DNA from: Manihot esculenta
Taxonomy: Eukaryota; Streptophyta; Magnoliopsida; Malpighiales; Euphorbiaceae
Length of the DNA: 64,000 nt
Reading direction: 5' to 3'
NCBI RefSeq assembly: GCF_001659605.2
Contig: NC_035169.2
Coordinates: 11,567,899 to 11,631,898, forward strand
Shown in pieces: positions 11,177 to 23,050 of the stretch; the stretch's first letter is position 1, and every line of letters starts with the position of its first letter. The position numbers and the translations under genes were made by a program. Below the pieces are notes generated by a model. The model saw only the letters and a list, made by a program, of their open reading frames with translations, was not told the DNA's origin and did no database searches.

Positions 11177-13411
11177 TGTAACGACCCGGAAACCGATACC
11201 CCTCTGTAACGGCCCGAACCGCCACCGGCGCTAGGATCCAGATCGGCTTAAGGCCGCCGGGACCCGTAGCAAGCCAACATACATACTATTACCTGGTAAA
11301 ATCCCATGCATGATCAAAACTTTAACATTAAACTATACATACATCATGTACTAAAAAGGGACTAACCAAGTCTCAGGGCCAAGCACAGTACTAATCCAAT
11401 AAACATAACTCCAATTAACTTTACATTACAATAACTCAGTTACATTACATCATCTTATATTACATGTCCACTTCTAAAACTACTAAACTGTAACGTAAAC
11501 ATAAACTACCACATTACAAACACACGTCACTTAATCTTTACCCTGCTGACTTCTGAGCTCTAACTTAAACCTGCAAACCTGGGGTTAGGGGAGAGGGGTG
11601 AGCTAAAAAGCCCAGTGAGTAGAAACAAAGAAAACAGTTCATTAATTACATGCTCTCATGAAATGCGTCATATCACAAAGAAATCACATAACTGTATCTT
11701 GTCCGTCTCGGGGTTCATGCAAATATCTACTCCCCACGGACCTGTTTCTGAGAGTTCTTTACTTTGCTAGCATCCTTTACTCTCAAGGATCGGACATGAC
11801 CTCAAAAATCCCTCTGTCGGTGCCCGGCTCCCCCAAGGAAGCTCACACAGGACTTTCACATACATGACAGGGTGCATAGTCCACAGAGAGCTCACAAGGA
11901 CTTTCCTACGTGTACTTGTCCGGCTCTCGAAGGACTCACCCAAGACTCAATGACAGATATGGGCTATTGAAGTCGCCTTGGTCCAAACCTCCTGAATCAA
12001 CATCAAATAATGCAATGCGTCACATTCGTGCAACTAGTGCAATCATCCTATTACATATAATCATGATGCATGAGCATGCTTTAGGCATTATATTTCGTAC
12101 ATAAAAGATTAGGTTTAGTTCTACTCACCTCCTGGCAGACGCTGACTGACTCTGCAACTGCTAGCACTACTGGCCTCCTCGGTCTCTCGGGTCCGATCCT
12201 ACACAGGTGGACTCGAATGAGGTGCCAAACACACTCTAACAACTCATAAGCATACCCCCAAAAACCCCCTAAAACATCATAGAAACATGCATAGAAAACA
12301 CCCATGAAAAGGCTGGACAGGGCACTTTCGGCGGCACCTTCGGCGGCCGAAAGTCCCTTCCAGAGACGAAACTCGGGTAAGTTCGGCGGCAGGTTCGGCG
12401 GCCGAAACCCCTGGACAGAAACGAAGTCCCCTCCTTCGGGGGCACGTTCGGCAGCCGAAAGACTGCCTCCCATGCAGGTTCGGCGGCCGAAACTCCTTTC
12501 GGCGGCCGAACCTGGTCCCCTCTGGACGACAGGTCCGATTCTGCCAAGCCAAAAACCAAGCTCAATACACCCAAATCCTTACATACTCTCTCCCGAACAT
12601 GCATACTCACTCCCACATGCATCAACTAGCTTAAACCTTCAACAATACATCCTAAAAGCATACATATAACATACATTGGCACAAAACCCACATAATCCTT
12701 AAACATGCATTTCTACCCAAACTCAAACATCAAACTCTATAAAACTTACTTAAAACTTCATTAAACATAAGGGAAACAAGGATCTACACTAACCTCTTGG
12801 AGATCGAGGGTTGGTGTGACCCGAACCTTGGAGATGTGGAGGAAACTAGCTCTGGGGTCTCCAAGCTCCAAATCCTTGATCCAAGCTTAAAACTCTTCAA
12901 AACCAAGAATGAAACTCATAAAAACCATAGAAGATTGAAGGAAAACGTGAAATCAACCAAGGGAGGACATGAACTCACCTGGGCACGAGAATGGGGAGGA
13001 AACTCGCCCATTCTCGGACTGAGGCCTTTTATAGGCGACCGGCTGAGCCACATTCGGCGGCCAAACCAGCACCCTAAAGTCCCCCATGTTCGGCGGCCGA
13101 ACTTGAGGTTCGGCAGCCGAACCTGGTTTCTGCCCAACTCAACTTTTGGAAGCCAAAAGTCCATCCGAAACCATCTCATGTTCGGCGGCCGAACATCACC
13201 TTCGGCGGCCGAACCTGGGTTCTTCCTTCTTGGCCTTTTCTCTTCAAAACTCAATTCATTTTCATTTAAAACCATGAAATCATGTGAAAACATTTTTAGA
13301 AAACACATTTTACCCCTCTAGAAACCTCTGGCATCTTCAGAATTCTAGATTCCAACGGAGATTCCGCCGGAAGGTAGGGATTCCGATGCCGGAATCTAGC
13401 CGGGTATTACA
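11177..13411 (-). mobile_element. Solo Gypsy LTR in G1 integrase, exact TSD CTTTC
   Basis: 2235-bp LTR flanked on both sides by CTTTC (11172-11176 and 13412-13416). Removing it restores the integrase alignment to G6. Its element-sense 3' end is doubled: TGTAACGACCCGG at 11177 is followed ~33 bp later by TGTAACGGCCCG. This 'double end' also marks the LTRs at 24960, 38919 and 45219. TATA 13027-13033 and dyads at 13089 and 13109 keep the 20-bp and ~56-bp spacing. The splice donor reads GGTTAGTG (weaker). Confidence 0.9.
12327..12513. repeat. Dyad array of the 11177-13411 solo LTR
   Basis: Repeated TTCGGCGGC and TTCGGCGGCCGAA with CTTCCAGAGACGAAA linkers, ~55-bp period. The overlapping frames on both strands (12081-12669) are repeat artefacts. 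Confidence 0.75.
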
Positions 13412-14623
13412 CTTTCTTTCCAAAATGAATCACCCCCTTCATAGGAGACACCTTAAGCAACACCATATCTCCCTCCTAGAAAACTACATGTTTCTTGCGG
13501 ATGTCTTCATAACTCTTCTGTTTGCTCACGGCTGTTCTGATCCTCTATCTAATTATAGGCACTACTCTGCTGGTGATCTCTACTAACTCTAGCCCTGCCA
13601 AGGCCCTTTCTCCCACTTCTTCCCAGCAGATGGGTGACTTGCACTTCCTCCCATACAGAGCTTCATAAGGAGCCATCCCAATGCTAGCATGGTAACTGTT
13701 ATTGTAAGCAAACTCCACCAATGGTAGGTGTTGCTTCCAAGAACCACCAAAGTCTAGCACACACATTCTTAGCATATCTTCTATAGTCTGGATGGTCCTC
13801 TCTGACTGTCCATCAGTCTGTGGATGGAAGGCAGTGCTAAAGTCCAACCTCGTGCCCATAGTATTCTGCAGACTTTCCCAAAACCTGGAGGTAAACTGGG
13901 GTCCCCTATCTGACACTATAGAGACCGGAGCCCCATGTAGCCTGACAATCTCCTCTACATACACCTGCACCAGTTTGTCCACAGAATAGCCACTCCTGAC
14001 AGGAATGAAGTGAGTAGATTTGGTCAATTTGTCAACAACTACCCATATAAAGTCTAGTCTGTTAGACATTGTTGGTAACCCCACCACGAAATCCATCGCC
14101 ACATTTTCCCATTTCCACTATGGAATCGATAGTGGGTTGAGCATCCCAGCTGGCTTCTGATGTTCTAACTTCACCCTCTGACATATCTCACAAGCGGACA
14201 CAAACTGCGCCGCTTCCCTCTTCATAGCTGGCCACCAATAAACTCTCTTCATATCCTAATACATTTTGGTGGCCCCAGGATGAACACTATACCTAGCATT
14301 ATGAGCCTCTCTCATAATGTCTCCCTTCAAACTCACGTCATCTGGTACACACAATCTGTTTTTGTAACGAAGGGTCCCTTTGTTGTCGAATCTAAACTCA
14401 CCATTCTTGCCTGCCTGAACAGTTCTCGCTATTTTCACCAAATCTGGGTCCTCGTGCTATTTCTGTGCCACTTGCTCCAGAAACACAAGTGTCACTCTAT
14501 TCTGAGCCACTAGTGTACCCGTACCAGAAAACTCTAGCTGTAGACCCTCATTAATGAGCCTGTAAAATTCCTTCACTACCGGTCTTCTCTCTACCGAGAT
14601 ATGGGATAAACTGCCAAGTGATT
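13412..14623 (-). pseudogene. G1 integrase (broken)
   Basis: In reading direction: HHCC zinc-binding start ([15 protein letters not shown]) near 14260-14330, then the DD35E core in the open stretch 14102-13545. Catalytic residues are visible in MDFVVGLP, SDRGPQF and FHPQTDGQSE. Stops in place of sense codons occur near 14257 (CAG to TAG) and near 14118 (a Glu codon before WKW). Integrase would insert the element cDNA into chromatin. The core triad itself is intact, but the polyprotein cannot be made. It is separated from its C-terminus by the solo LTR at 11177-13411. Confidence 0.85.
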
Positions 14624-14624
14624 T

Positions 14625-15797
14625 CTAGCTAAGAGCATCTGCCACCACATTTGCTTTACCCAGATGATACTGGATCTTACAATCGTAATCACTAAGCAGC
14701 TCCACCCATCTCCTCTGCCTCAAATTCAACTCTTTCTGACTCAAGATGTATTGCAGACTTTTATGATCTGTAAAGATCTCACATTTTACCCTATACAGGT
14801 AATGCCTCCACATTTTGAGTGCAAAGATCACAACTGCCATCTCTAGATCGTGTGTAGGATAATTTAACTCATGCTTCTTCAATTGTCTAGAAGCATAAGC
14901 AATTACCTTCTCATTTTGCATTAACACACAACCTAGTCCCACACAGGATGCATCACATAACACTATGAAATCCTCATTACTTGTAAGCAGAGCTAACACT
15001 AGTGCTGACATCAGTCTCCTCTTAAGCTCTTCAAAACTTTCCTCACATTGTTTTGACCATACAAACCTCTGGTTCTTCTTGGTCAACCTGGTCATAGGAG
15101 CAGTAGTTTTGGAGAAGTTCTGGACAAATCTCCTGTAATAACCTGCCAAACCCAAAAAGCTTTTGATCTCTATTACGGTAGTGGGTCTGGACCAGTTAGC
15201 TATAGCTTCTACTTTCTTAGGGTCCACCTCGATTCCTTTTTCTGATACTACATGCCCCAAGAAAGAGATACTCCTTAACCAGAACTCATATTTAGAGAAC
15301 TTAGCGTATAAATCGTGTTCTCTCAGGGTCTGCAACACAATCCTCAGATGATGGGCATGCTTCTCTGCGTTTCTGAAATACAACAAGATATCGTCAATGA
15401 AAACAATAATGAAGTGATCCAAAAACTGGCTAAAAAATCTGTTCATGAGATCCATGAATATTGCAGGGGCATTGGTTAACCCGAACAACATCACTAGGAA
15501 CTCATAATGCCCATATCTGTTCCTAAAAGCTGTCTTGGGTACATCTTCTTCTCTGACTCTCAGCTGATGATTCTGGGATCTTAAATCTGTCTTCGAGAAA
15601 CAACCGACTCCTGCTAGCTGGTCAAACAGATCATCGATCTTGGGTAACGGATACTTGTTCTTGGTAGTGACTTTGTTCAACTGTCTGTAGTCAATACAAA
15701 GTCTTAAGAATCCATCCTTCTTTTTCACAAACAGAACTGGAGCACTCCAAGGTGAGGTACTAGGTCGGATGAAACCCTTATCTACCAATTCTTGCAA
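14625..15797 (-). pseudogene. G1 reverse transcriptase and RNase H
   Basis: 390-residue open stretch. RT block: [20 protein letters not shown], then the catalytic FIDDILLY near residue 135. RNase H follows: [10 protein letters not shown], then [10 protein letters not shown] and DALS at the end. The RT strand motif that reads [11 protein letters not shown] in sister copies is [11 protein letters not shown] here, so activity is doubtful even within the open part. An in-frame TAG at 15795-15797 boundary (Gln codon in other copies) separates it from upstream PR/linker sequence. Together the domains would copy the RNA to cDNA. Confidence 0.87.
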
Positions 15798-16175
15798 CTA
15801 TTCTTTCAACTCCTTTAACTCTGCAGGTGCCATCCTGTAGGGAGGAATAGAGATGGGTCTGGTTCCTAGTATCACTTTAATTTCAAACTCTATTTCCCTA
15901 GCAGGTGGCAAACCTGGCAAATCGTCTGGGAAGACATCAAGAAATTCTCTGACTATAGGCACTAAAGACTGTTCCCTAACCTGACCGTTAACCTCTCTGA
16001 CATGCACAAGAAACCCCTGACAACCCCTCCTGAGCAACCTATGAGCCTGAAGGGCAGATATCAAACCTCTAGGCATACCTGACCTATCCCCTCTATAGAC
16101 GACCTCCAATCCATCCTGTTCTCTGAACCTGACTACCTTGTCTCTGCAGTCCAAGGCAGCACCATGAGTAGAGAG
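15798..16175 (-). pseudogene. G1 protease-RT linker region
   Basis: Open stretch 16154-15798 encodes the segment that joins protease to RT in sister copies ([44 protein letters not shown], ending [13 protein letters not shown]). A W-to-stop change at 16173-16175 (TGG to TGA) separates it from protease. No function beyond polyprotein linkage is evident. Confidence 0.8.
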
Positions 16176-17992
16176 TCAATCCATCCCCAGAATGACATAA
16201 AAATTGATCAAATCTAGAACCACAAGGTCGGCTGGAAGGCACCTATCCTCAACCATAACTGGACTGAACAGGTAGACTATCTCTGCCATAGATGGATCAC
16301 ACTTGGGTCCACTGACCAAAAGAGGACACTCTAGCTTGAAAGCTATCAAACCCATACTATCTACGGCCCTCGGAGAAACAAAAGAATGAGAGGCACCAAG
16401 ATCCATAAGAGCATACACATCAAAACAACCAATAGTGAGTTTACCTGACACCATGGTGTTTGACATGTTAGCCTCCTGCTGAGTCATGGTGAAGATCCAT
16501 GCTGGAGCAGAAGGACCTTCCCCTCGGGAACCTGCTGAAGAAGAGGCTGTCCCTCTCCTTCTACCTCTCCCACTGCCCTGTGATGGGGCTAAAGCTGCTG
16601 GCTGAGCCACGCTGCCAGAAGCTGTCTGTTGGGACCGAGCCATCATAGTTGCATTGGGGCACTCACGAGCCATGTGCCCCTCCTGTCCACATCTGAAACA
16701 AGCAGTAGTCCCAAACCGACAAATTCCTTTGTCTGGCTTACCACACCTCATACACCCTGAGCTATCAAACCCAAAGCTCAAACCACCACCCATTCCCATA
16801 CCAGACTTCAATCTATTCCAGAACTTGTTCTTCTTCGGCTTCCTAGTGGACTTATTCCACTTTTTGCTTCCTGAGGCGGCTTTATTGAGAGAGGAGAGAT
16901 CAAATTTACCTGTATTCGTGGTTTTGGAACTTGAGGACTGTGCCACCTGTTGCTTAACTGTCCCCTCAATGATGGCACTAGCTTCCATTTTTTGAGCCGC
17001 ATCCACAATAGTGTGAAAACTCTCTCTCTCTCTCTGCTGCTAGAATCAAGGAGGAATACCTGGAGTGGAGTCTCATGGTATACCTCCTAGCCTTCTTCTG
17101 GTCAGTGTCATAAGCTTGACCCATAAACTGAAGCAATTCCAGGAACTTATCTGTATACTCATCAACACTCATATCTTCAGGCTGTCTCAACTACTCAAAT
17201 TCTCTCACCTTCAATTCTCTTGAACTGTCTGGAAAAGCCCATCCTGCAAACTCATTAGCAAACTCTTCCCAAGATAAGTTATCCAGTCTCGGGTCCACAT
17301 AGTTTTAAACCACTCCTTTGCTTTCTTACACTTAAGAGTGAACCCCGCCATCTGAATGGCTCTGCTATCACTAGACTCCAACTCATCGGCTATCATCTTC
17401 ACTGCCTTAATATACTCAAATGGGTCATCACACGTTTTATACTGAGGAGCATCCAACTTTAGATAGTCTGTCATCATAACTTTGCTCCCTACTGAAGGGT
17501 TAGATTTGGGTGGTTGAGCTTCAGGGATTACTGGTTCAGCTGGGGGAGGAGGAGGAGGTGTAGCATTCCCAGGGTTAGGGTTTGCTGGATTCTGGTAATA
17601 AAAGGGTGGGGGTGAGAACATGGGATAAGGTGGATATGGTGGGAAGAAGGGAGGATAAGGCATATGTGAGGGGTACGGGTGGTAGCTAGAGAAATCCGAT
17701 GTGCCTCCCATCGGATACCCTGGTCCCTGTGGGTAAGGCTGATACTGAGGTGGGTAAGCAAAATCCGAGGCCTGAGCGCCTCTTTCTGATTCTCCCATAC
17801 CCTCTTCTGAAAAACTAACACCCAGACTTCCGTTTCTTCTTTGGTCGTCCTCCACTGTTTTCCTAACATCAGCCGGCATCCTTCCCGGATCCGTTCTTCT
17901 CCTGTTTACATCAAAAGACCTTCTAGGGTCCCTTGACGATTCACGCCTGTTGGCCCTAGATGACCTTGCCCATGGCAGAGCGGCAGGGGGAA
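16176..17992 (-). pseudogene. G1 gag and protease, 5' end cut by G2
   Basis: Gag N-terminal region: Pro/Tyr-rich (YPPYPMFSPP) then a capsid-like block (KLDAPQYKTCDDPFEYIK, AREWFK-like) in 18032-17211. CCHC knuckles (CMRCGKPDKGIC and [14 protein letters not shown]) lie in 17006-16176. Protease active-site equivalent is MDLGASHSF, where sisters have DPGAS. Frames change near 17020-17036, where a (TC)n run has expanded relative to G6. G2 inserted at 17992/17993, ~30 codons after the gag start, so the first residues are missing from the window; LTR sequence beyond 17992 only fortuitously extends the frame. Confidence 0.85.
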
Positions 17993-18189
17993 TGTAATAC
18001 CCGACTAGACTCCGGCGTCGGAATTCCAACATTTCGATGGAATCTCTGTTGGAATCCAGAATCTTGGATACCAGAACCTCTGGAAGGGTAATATATGTTT
18101 TTATAAAATGGTTTTCATGATTTTATTATTTGGTTTTGAGTTAAAGTTTTAAAAATGAAAGAAAAATATTTTTGAAGGAAAAGCCCAGG

Positions 18190-18263
18190 TTCGGCCGCCG
18201 AACATGGTGCTGCCGCGGGAGCTCATTTGACCCCCGAAGGTGGTCTGGCTAGCCACCTATAAG
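18190..18263 (+). promoter_or_regulatory. G2 LTR promoter: dyad and TATA
   Basis: TTCGGCCGCCGAA at 18190-18202 and TATAAG at 18258-18263. The expected second dyad of the pair is absent or degenerate. The inner dyad to TATA gap is 55-56 bp, as in G3. Confidence 0.7.
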
Positions 18264-18783
18264 AGGCCTCCAGTCCGAAAATGGGAGAGTTTTCTCTCTC
18301 CATTTTCTGGCAAAGGTGAGTTCTTGTCCTTCCTTTGATGATTTTATGTTTTCCCTTCATATTTTCATGAGTTTTCACTTGTTTTTGAAGTTTTAAGCTT
18401 GAATCCAAAGTTTTAAAGTTTGGAGACCATCGGAGACCGTTTCCTTCTCATCTCCAAGTTTGGGTCACATCTACCTTCGATCTTCAAGAGGTAAGTGTAG
18501 ATCCTTGCTCTTTCTATGTTTTAAGTAAGTTTTAAGAGGTTTAAGGGCTTATAATGCATGAAATGGCTAGGTCTGAGGTTAAAAGCTTTTAGTTGGGTTA
18601 AATGATTAATACATGCTTATGTGATGTTTTTGTTGATGTTCTCGGGGCTTAAGTTAGTTTTTATGCCCCTTATGTATGTTGAAGTGAGTTTGCATGCTTT
18701 AGGAAGTTAGGAGTGAGGTTTGGGGAAGTTGTAGGGCTGAAATGTTTCAGGCAAAATCGGGTTCTACCATTCTGGAGAACCCA

Positions 18784-19022
18784 GGTTCGGCCGCCAAAGC
18801 AAGGTTCGGACGCCGAACCTGCCTGTGGAGGCAGCCTTTGGCCGCCTAAGCTGCCCCCGAAAGCATGGACTTTTGGATCTAGAAGGGAGTTTCGGCCGCG
18901 GAACCTGTCCCCGAAGGTTAGTGACTTTTGGATCTGTGGAGACCTTCGGCCACCGAACCTGCCCCCGAAAGTGCCTGACTTTCAGATCTATAGGGACCTT
19001 CGGCCGCCGAACCTGCCGCTGA
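18784..19022. repeat. Dyad array of G2 LTR
   Basis: Copies such as TTCGGCCGCCGAA near 18999-19013 and many half-sites, spaced with ACTTTTGGATCTGTGGAG-like linkers, ~55-60 bp period. Located ~520-760 bp after TATA. Confidence 0.75.
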
Positions 19023-20094
19023 AAGTCCCCTGCCCAGCCTTCCTTTGCTTGTTTTGTGTGCAAGTTTTGTGATGTTTTAGGGGGGTTTTTGGGGAGATGT
19101 TTAGAGTCTTGTTAGAGTATGTTTGGTCCCTTATTTGAGTCCATCTATGTAGGATTGGACCTGGGAGGCCATAGAGGCTAGCAGTGAGGTAACTGCTCCA
19201 GTGTTAGTAAAGCGTCAGCCAGAGGTGAGTAGAACTAAACTAATCTATTGATTTTGAAGTAATCAAACTTTTAAGCATGTTTATGCATCATGAATGCCAT
19301 GTTATGTAATAGGTTGTTTGCATTAGAATTCATGAATATGATGCATTGCATAATTTGCTGTTGATGTGGATGGACATTGGATGACCCACTAGCCCTCGAT
19401 ATGATATGATATGTTATGATATGGAAGTCCAGGTCGAGGCCCATTCTATGCCCCTGGCACAGTTGGATATGTTATGTTATGTTTAAGCGAAAGTCCTGAG
19501 GAGCTCCGTCGAGGGCCGAGCACGTTGGATATGTAGAGGGTTACTGGTGACAAGTCCATCCTTGATGTGTATTGTTTGTGTTGTGATGCATTTCATGAGA
19601 GCATATGTTTATTAAACTATTTTTATGGTTCTGCTCACTAGGCTCTTATAGCTTATTCCTTTCCCCTAACTCCAGGTTTGCAGGGTCAAGATTAGCTCGG
19701 GGAGTCGGCTAGAGGCTGGTATAGTTTATGTAATAGATAGTAGTGGACATGTAATTATGTAATAGATTAGAATTATTGTAAATCCTAATGAACATGTTTT
19801 TATATAAAGGTTTTTATAATGAGTTATGTTAAACCAAGCTTGATGTATGTGATGTTGACCACACTAGAGCATTTGATGAGGGCTCTAGTGTGGGTTTTAT
19901 ATTTTCAGGTTATGTTGAATGTTCAGGTCGAGCTTGGTTTATAAAAAGTTTAAATTTTTATGAAAATGTATGTTAATGTATGGAATTTTATCAGGTACGC
20001 AGGATGCATAGTAGGTTTATTATGGGTTCCGGCGACCTTAAGTCAACCTGAATCCTAGCGCCGATAGCGGTCCGGTTTCTGGGTCATTATAGAG

Positions 20095-20106
20095 TGGTAT
20101 CAGAGC
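20095..20106 (+). promoter_or_regulatory. G2 primer binding site, tRNA-iMet
   Basis: TGGTATCAGAGC three bases after the LTR end, complementary to the 3' end of plant initiator tRNA-Met, the usual primer for Tekay/Del Gypsy and most Copia elements. Confidence 0.9.
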
Positions 20107-20350
20107 CCTTGGTTCATATGGTCGGACCTAGAGTGTCGAGCTCATAGATGTTATAGAGGGGCAATCAGAATAGGAAAAATTATGTCCACTAGGATAGGAT
20201 GTAGAGTCCTGTCTTGATGATGATGTGTAATGCCATGATTATATGCATGTGTATTAATGATATGCTATGTATGATATGGGTTCATGTGTATCCACATGAA
20301 CCATTTGATGCTAATGTTTATGCGATGTATGTTATTTTTCAGAAAACAGA

Positions 20351-20792
20351 ATGCGAGGCACTCGTCGATCCGCACGATTGACTTGAGTTCCACCTGAGAA
20401 TGAGGGCATGGATGCCCTGCCCCCTGCTCTTCCAAGAGCAAAGTCTAGTAGAACCAGCAGAGGGGAAGCATCAAGGGACACTAGAAGGTCTTTTGATGTG
20501 AACAGGAGGAGAACCGATCCGGGAAGGATGTCGGTGGATGTGAGGGAAACAGAGGAAGATGATCAGAAGAGGGATGGCAGTTTAGAAGTGAGTATGTCAG
20601 AGGAAGGTATGGGAGAATCTCAAGAAAGCACTCAGGCCTCAGGTTTTGTTTACCCACCACAGTACCAACCCTATCCACAGGGACCAGGGTATCCGATGGG
20701 AGTCACATCGAATTTCTCTAGCTATAACCCATATCCTTCATTCATGCCTTATCCTCCCTTCTACCTCCCATATCCACCTTATCCCATGTTTC
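20351..20792 (+). pseudogene. G2 gag N-terminus, truncated
   Basis: ATG 20351 opens MRGTRRSARLT, the family gag start, but codon 12 is TGA (20384-20386) where sisters have GGA. The frame then continues with Ser/Arg-rich sequence (DTRRSFDVNRRRTD) and the Pro/Tyr-rich repeat block (YPSFMPYPPFYLPYPPYPMF). The Copia LTR interrupts it at 20793. A TTTTTCAG tract ends at 20342, 8 nt before the ATG, and is a candidate 3' splice site. Gag would form the particle shell; this copy is dead. Confidence 0.85.
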
Positions 20793-21145
20793 TGTTGGGA
20801 AATTCCGAGATTATTGCAACCCAAAGGCGCAACGGAAAAATAAAAATCTCGGATTTCCTTTTTCCAGAATCCGAGTGCTTCGTTTATTTCATAAGAAAGA
20901 TGTGAGACTAACCTGTTAATCTCGTCGAGAAGATACAATGCCGGACTGATGGTGCTGCTTTTTCAAACGAACACCCTCTATGGTATCCACACGAACGTCT
21001 TCTATCCTTTTAGAGTGCTAGCTCTCTCAAAGATAGATAGATTATGTGCTCCACAATCTGCAGCTTTTTAGACTAAGTTTTCTCAAAACGTCCCTTCCAC
21101 AATTCGTAGAAAGAGTGTTTATATGTTTCAGTCTTTTGTTTTTCC

Positions 21146-21210
21146 CACAACTCCTTTTTTGAAAAGGAGTTGTGTTCATCCCACAACTCCTTTTCCTAAA
21201 AGGAGTTATG
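21146..21210. repeat. Tandem hairpins in the Copia LTR
   Basis: Two successive inverted repeats: 21146-21174 has arms CACAACTCCTTTT and AAAAGGAGTTGTG (perfect); 21182-21210 has the same arms with one change. The unit repeats every ~36 bp. Confidence 0.85.
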
Positions 21211-21314
21211 TTCATAACCCACTATCACAATCTCGCAGATACTCAAATATCTTATGTGATAGAGTCCTTTATCTGTAACAGTTACAGATGGACTGCAGAT
21301 CTTTTAAATATTAT

Positions 21315-21491
21315 TATCTCATAATAATAAATAATTAATAATAATAACACTTTATTATTATTAATTATATTAATATTTAATATTAATAATAATAACACTT
21401 ATTATTATTAATTATATTAACGATTAATATTAATAATAATAACACTTATTATTATTAATTATATTAATGGGCTTTGGGCTTTTAGCCCATT
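21315..21491. repeat. AT-rich tandem repeat and hairpin in the Copia LTR
   Basis: Three ~65-bp units built from TTATTATTATTAATTATATT and TTAATAATAATAACAC. They are followed by an inverted repeat with arms AATGGGCT and AGCCCATT. Confidence 0.8.
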
Positions 21492-22433
21492 AATATGTCA
21501 TAGCACATCAACAACGTTCTTTTGTGTGTGACCCAATAGGCTCACATTAATTGGCAATAGGCCCAGTCCCACAAGGCCCATAAGTCATAAGTGGCCTTTA
21601 GCAAGACATTATGACTACCCAACTAATATGAGGATCAATAATCCAATAAATCCTAATAAATAGAACATGTATTAATCCCTTTGTCACACGATATCTAGTT
21701 TGAACATAAGTCATGGTCAATGTCAAACTTATAATGTTCAAACTTATGATTTCTCGATCTCTAAGTAGACTGATAAATTCAAATGATATTGATCACACTA
21801 TCAATTCATTTGAGCACGACCATGCATTTCTCAGTCTCACTTATCGAGGGGTCCAGAAGATATCTCTCTCAGAGAGAGAGACAAATCCTATCTTGATTGT
21901 TCATTATCCTCTATATAATTTCTATTATGCTCAATCATAACCTTTATGATTGTCCGATTAAAGACAATGTTTGGTTATGTCAAAACATAACAGTCCTTAT
22001 GTTGGAAACTATGACAATCTCAAGTCAAAAGATTAAGACATAACTACTTTGAGATTCACTTATGACAATAACCCATGTAGTGATCTCAGTGCGGGTCCAT
22101 CCAATACTTTGTTCTCTAACAAGTATCTATGATTATTGAATTATATCAACATATACATAATCATCTCATGATTATTAATCAATAATCATATTAGCTATAT
22201 TTTATTATTATCAACATAATAATAAGTAACTAGGGATGATAATCATTATTATGTAATGTAATACCCGGCTAGAGTCCGGCATCAGAATTCTACTTTCCGG
22301 TGGAATCTAGGATGTCGGTATCCTCTAGAAGGGTAGGATTTATGTTTTTCTAAAGTATTCTAGTATGTTTTATAGTTTTAAAGTGAAAAGGAAATGAGTT
22401 TTTGAAAGAAAAGACTAAGGAAGAAATGCCAGG

Positions 22434-22529
22434 TTCGGCCGCCGAAAGTGAGGTTCGGCCGCCGAACATGCATGGCTTTCGGTTTCACGTTTGGCCGCTG
22501 AAGGTGGTCTGGCCAGCCACCTATAAAAG
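22434..22529 (+). promoter_or_regulatory. G3 5' LTR core promoter module
   Basis: TTCGGCCGCCGAA at 22434-22446 and 22454-22466 (20-bp period), then TATAAAAG at 22522-22529, 55 bp after the inner dyad. A degenerate third dyad (TTGGCCGCTGAA) lies about 22491-22502. Confidence 0.78.
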
Positions 22530-22758
22530 GCCCTCAGTCGGTGAAAGGATAAGAATTTGCTTTTCTTTTCACAAACAGAGGTGAGACCATGTCTTCCTTG
22601 GATCTTCTTAATGTTTTCATTAAATCTTGCAAAGTTTTGATAGTTTTTGATGTTGTTTTGAAGCTTTTGAGCTAAAAACTCAAGATTTGAAGTTTGGAGA
22701 CTTTGGGAGAGAGTTGCTCCATATCTCCACGTTGGGATTGTTCATCTTCTTGTTTTCA

Positions 22759-22768
22759 AGAGGTAAGT
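22759..22768 (+). promoter_or_regulatory. Candidate 5' splice site in G3 LTR
   Basis: AAGAG/GTAAGT, a near-consensus plant donor, 234 nt after TATA. The site is kept as GTAAG or GTTAG in eight of nine promoter-bearing Gypsy LTRs examined. The matching acceptor is proposed at 24616-24624. Confidence 0.55.
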
Positions 22769-23050
22769 GAAGATCCTGAGCTTCTTTTCATGATTTATGA
22801 AGGTTTTATGGAGTTTATGGGTAGAGATGCATGATTAGATTAAAAAGGGTGTTTTTTTGGTGTTTTGTTGATAAAAGCATGTATAGATGTTGTGTTATGT
22901 TGTTTGTTGGGGTTTTAGGGTAGTTTTGGACCCCTTTGTGCATATACTTGAGTATATGTATGTTGAGGAGTTGTGGTTTGTGTGTTTGGGTGAGATTGGA
23001 GAGGTTTGGCATGAGGCAGAGCACGGTTCTGCCATACTGGAGAACCCAGC

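Larger units (their letters stand above)
6354..17992 (-). mobile_element. G1: degenerate Ty3/Gypsy (Tekay/Del-like) element, 5' end outside window
   Basis: Minus-strand order: gag (to 17992), PR, RT, RNase H, IN, chromodomain, hairpin/PPT (10735-10771), 3' LTR (6354-10734). The bases GTTAG at 6349-6353 are the candidate left target duplication. Two solo LTRs are nested in it (7037-9348 in the 3' LTR and 11177-13411 in IN). Its gag is cut at 17992 by the plus-strand element G2, so the gag start, PBS and 5' LTR should lie beyond 64000. Many stop codons arise by C-to-T type changes, which indicates an old, silenced copy. It is the outermost layer of the nest. Confidence 0.85.
17993..20091 (+). 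repeat. G2 5' LTR (2099 bp)
   Basis: Begins TGTAATACCCG and ends GGGTCATTATA, where sisters end GGGTCGTTACA. Single promoter dyad 18190-18202, TATA at 18258-18263 (56-bp spacing), splice donor GTAAGTG at 18491, dyad array 18784-19022, second donor-like GAGGTGAGT near 19223, CCAGG...CCTGG unit near 19424-19460. Confidence 0.87.
17993..20792 (+). mobile_element. G2: Gypsy element, 5' part (rest beyond window)
   Basis: Plus-strand LTR (17993-20091), initiator-Met PBS (20095-20106) and gag start (20351) up to 20792, where a Copia element is inserted. Left flank GGGAA (17988-17992) is the candidate target duplication in G1 gag. The 3' part should follow the Copia element beyond 64000. Confidence 0.85.
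20793..22256 (-). repeat. Copia 3' LTR, distal 1464 bp
   Basis: Its terminus at 20793 reads TGTTGGGAAATTCC on the plus strand, i.e. the LTR ends in CCCAACA. It contains two CACAACTCC hairpins (21146-21210), an AT-rich tandem array (21315-21465) and a TGGGCT...AGCCCA inverted repeat (21468-21491). The other ~100 bp of the LTR lie at 34086-34187. The reading frame at 21713-21940 is not supported as a gene. Confidence 0.87.

Noticed and set aside
13545..14102. Endogenous pararetrovirus origin of pol fragments
   Set aside because: Integrase, LTRs, PBS/PPT and chromodomain are present; no movement or coat protein features were seen.
20095..20106. Possible tRNA gene fragments at PBS sites
   Set aside because: Only 12-18 nt complementary to tRNA 3' ends, placed just after LTRs: primer sites, not tRNA genes.
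21713..21940. 75-residue frame in the Copia LTR
   Set aside because: Chance frame inside an LTR.
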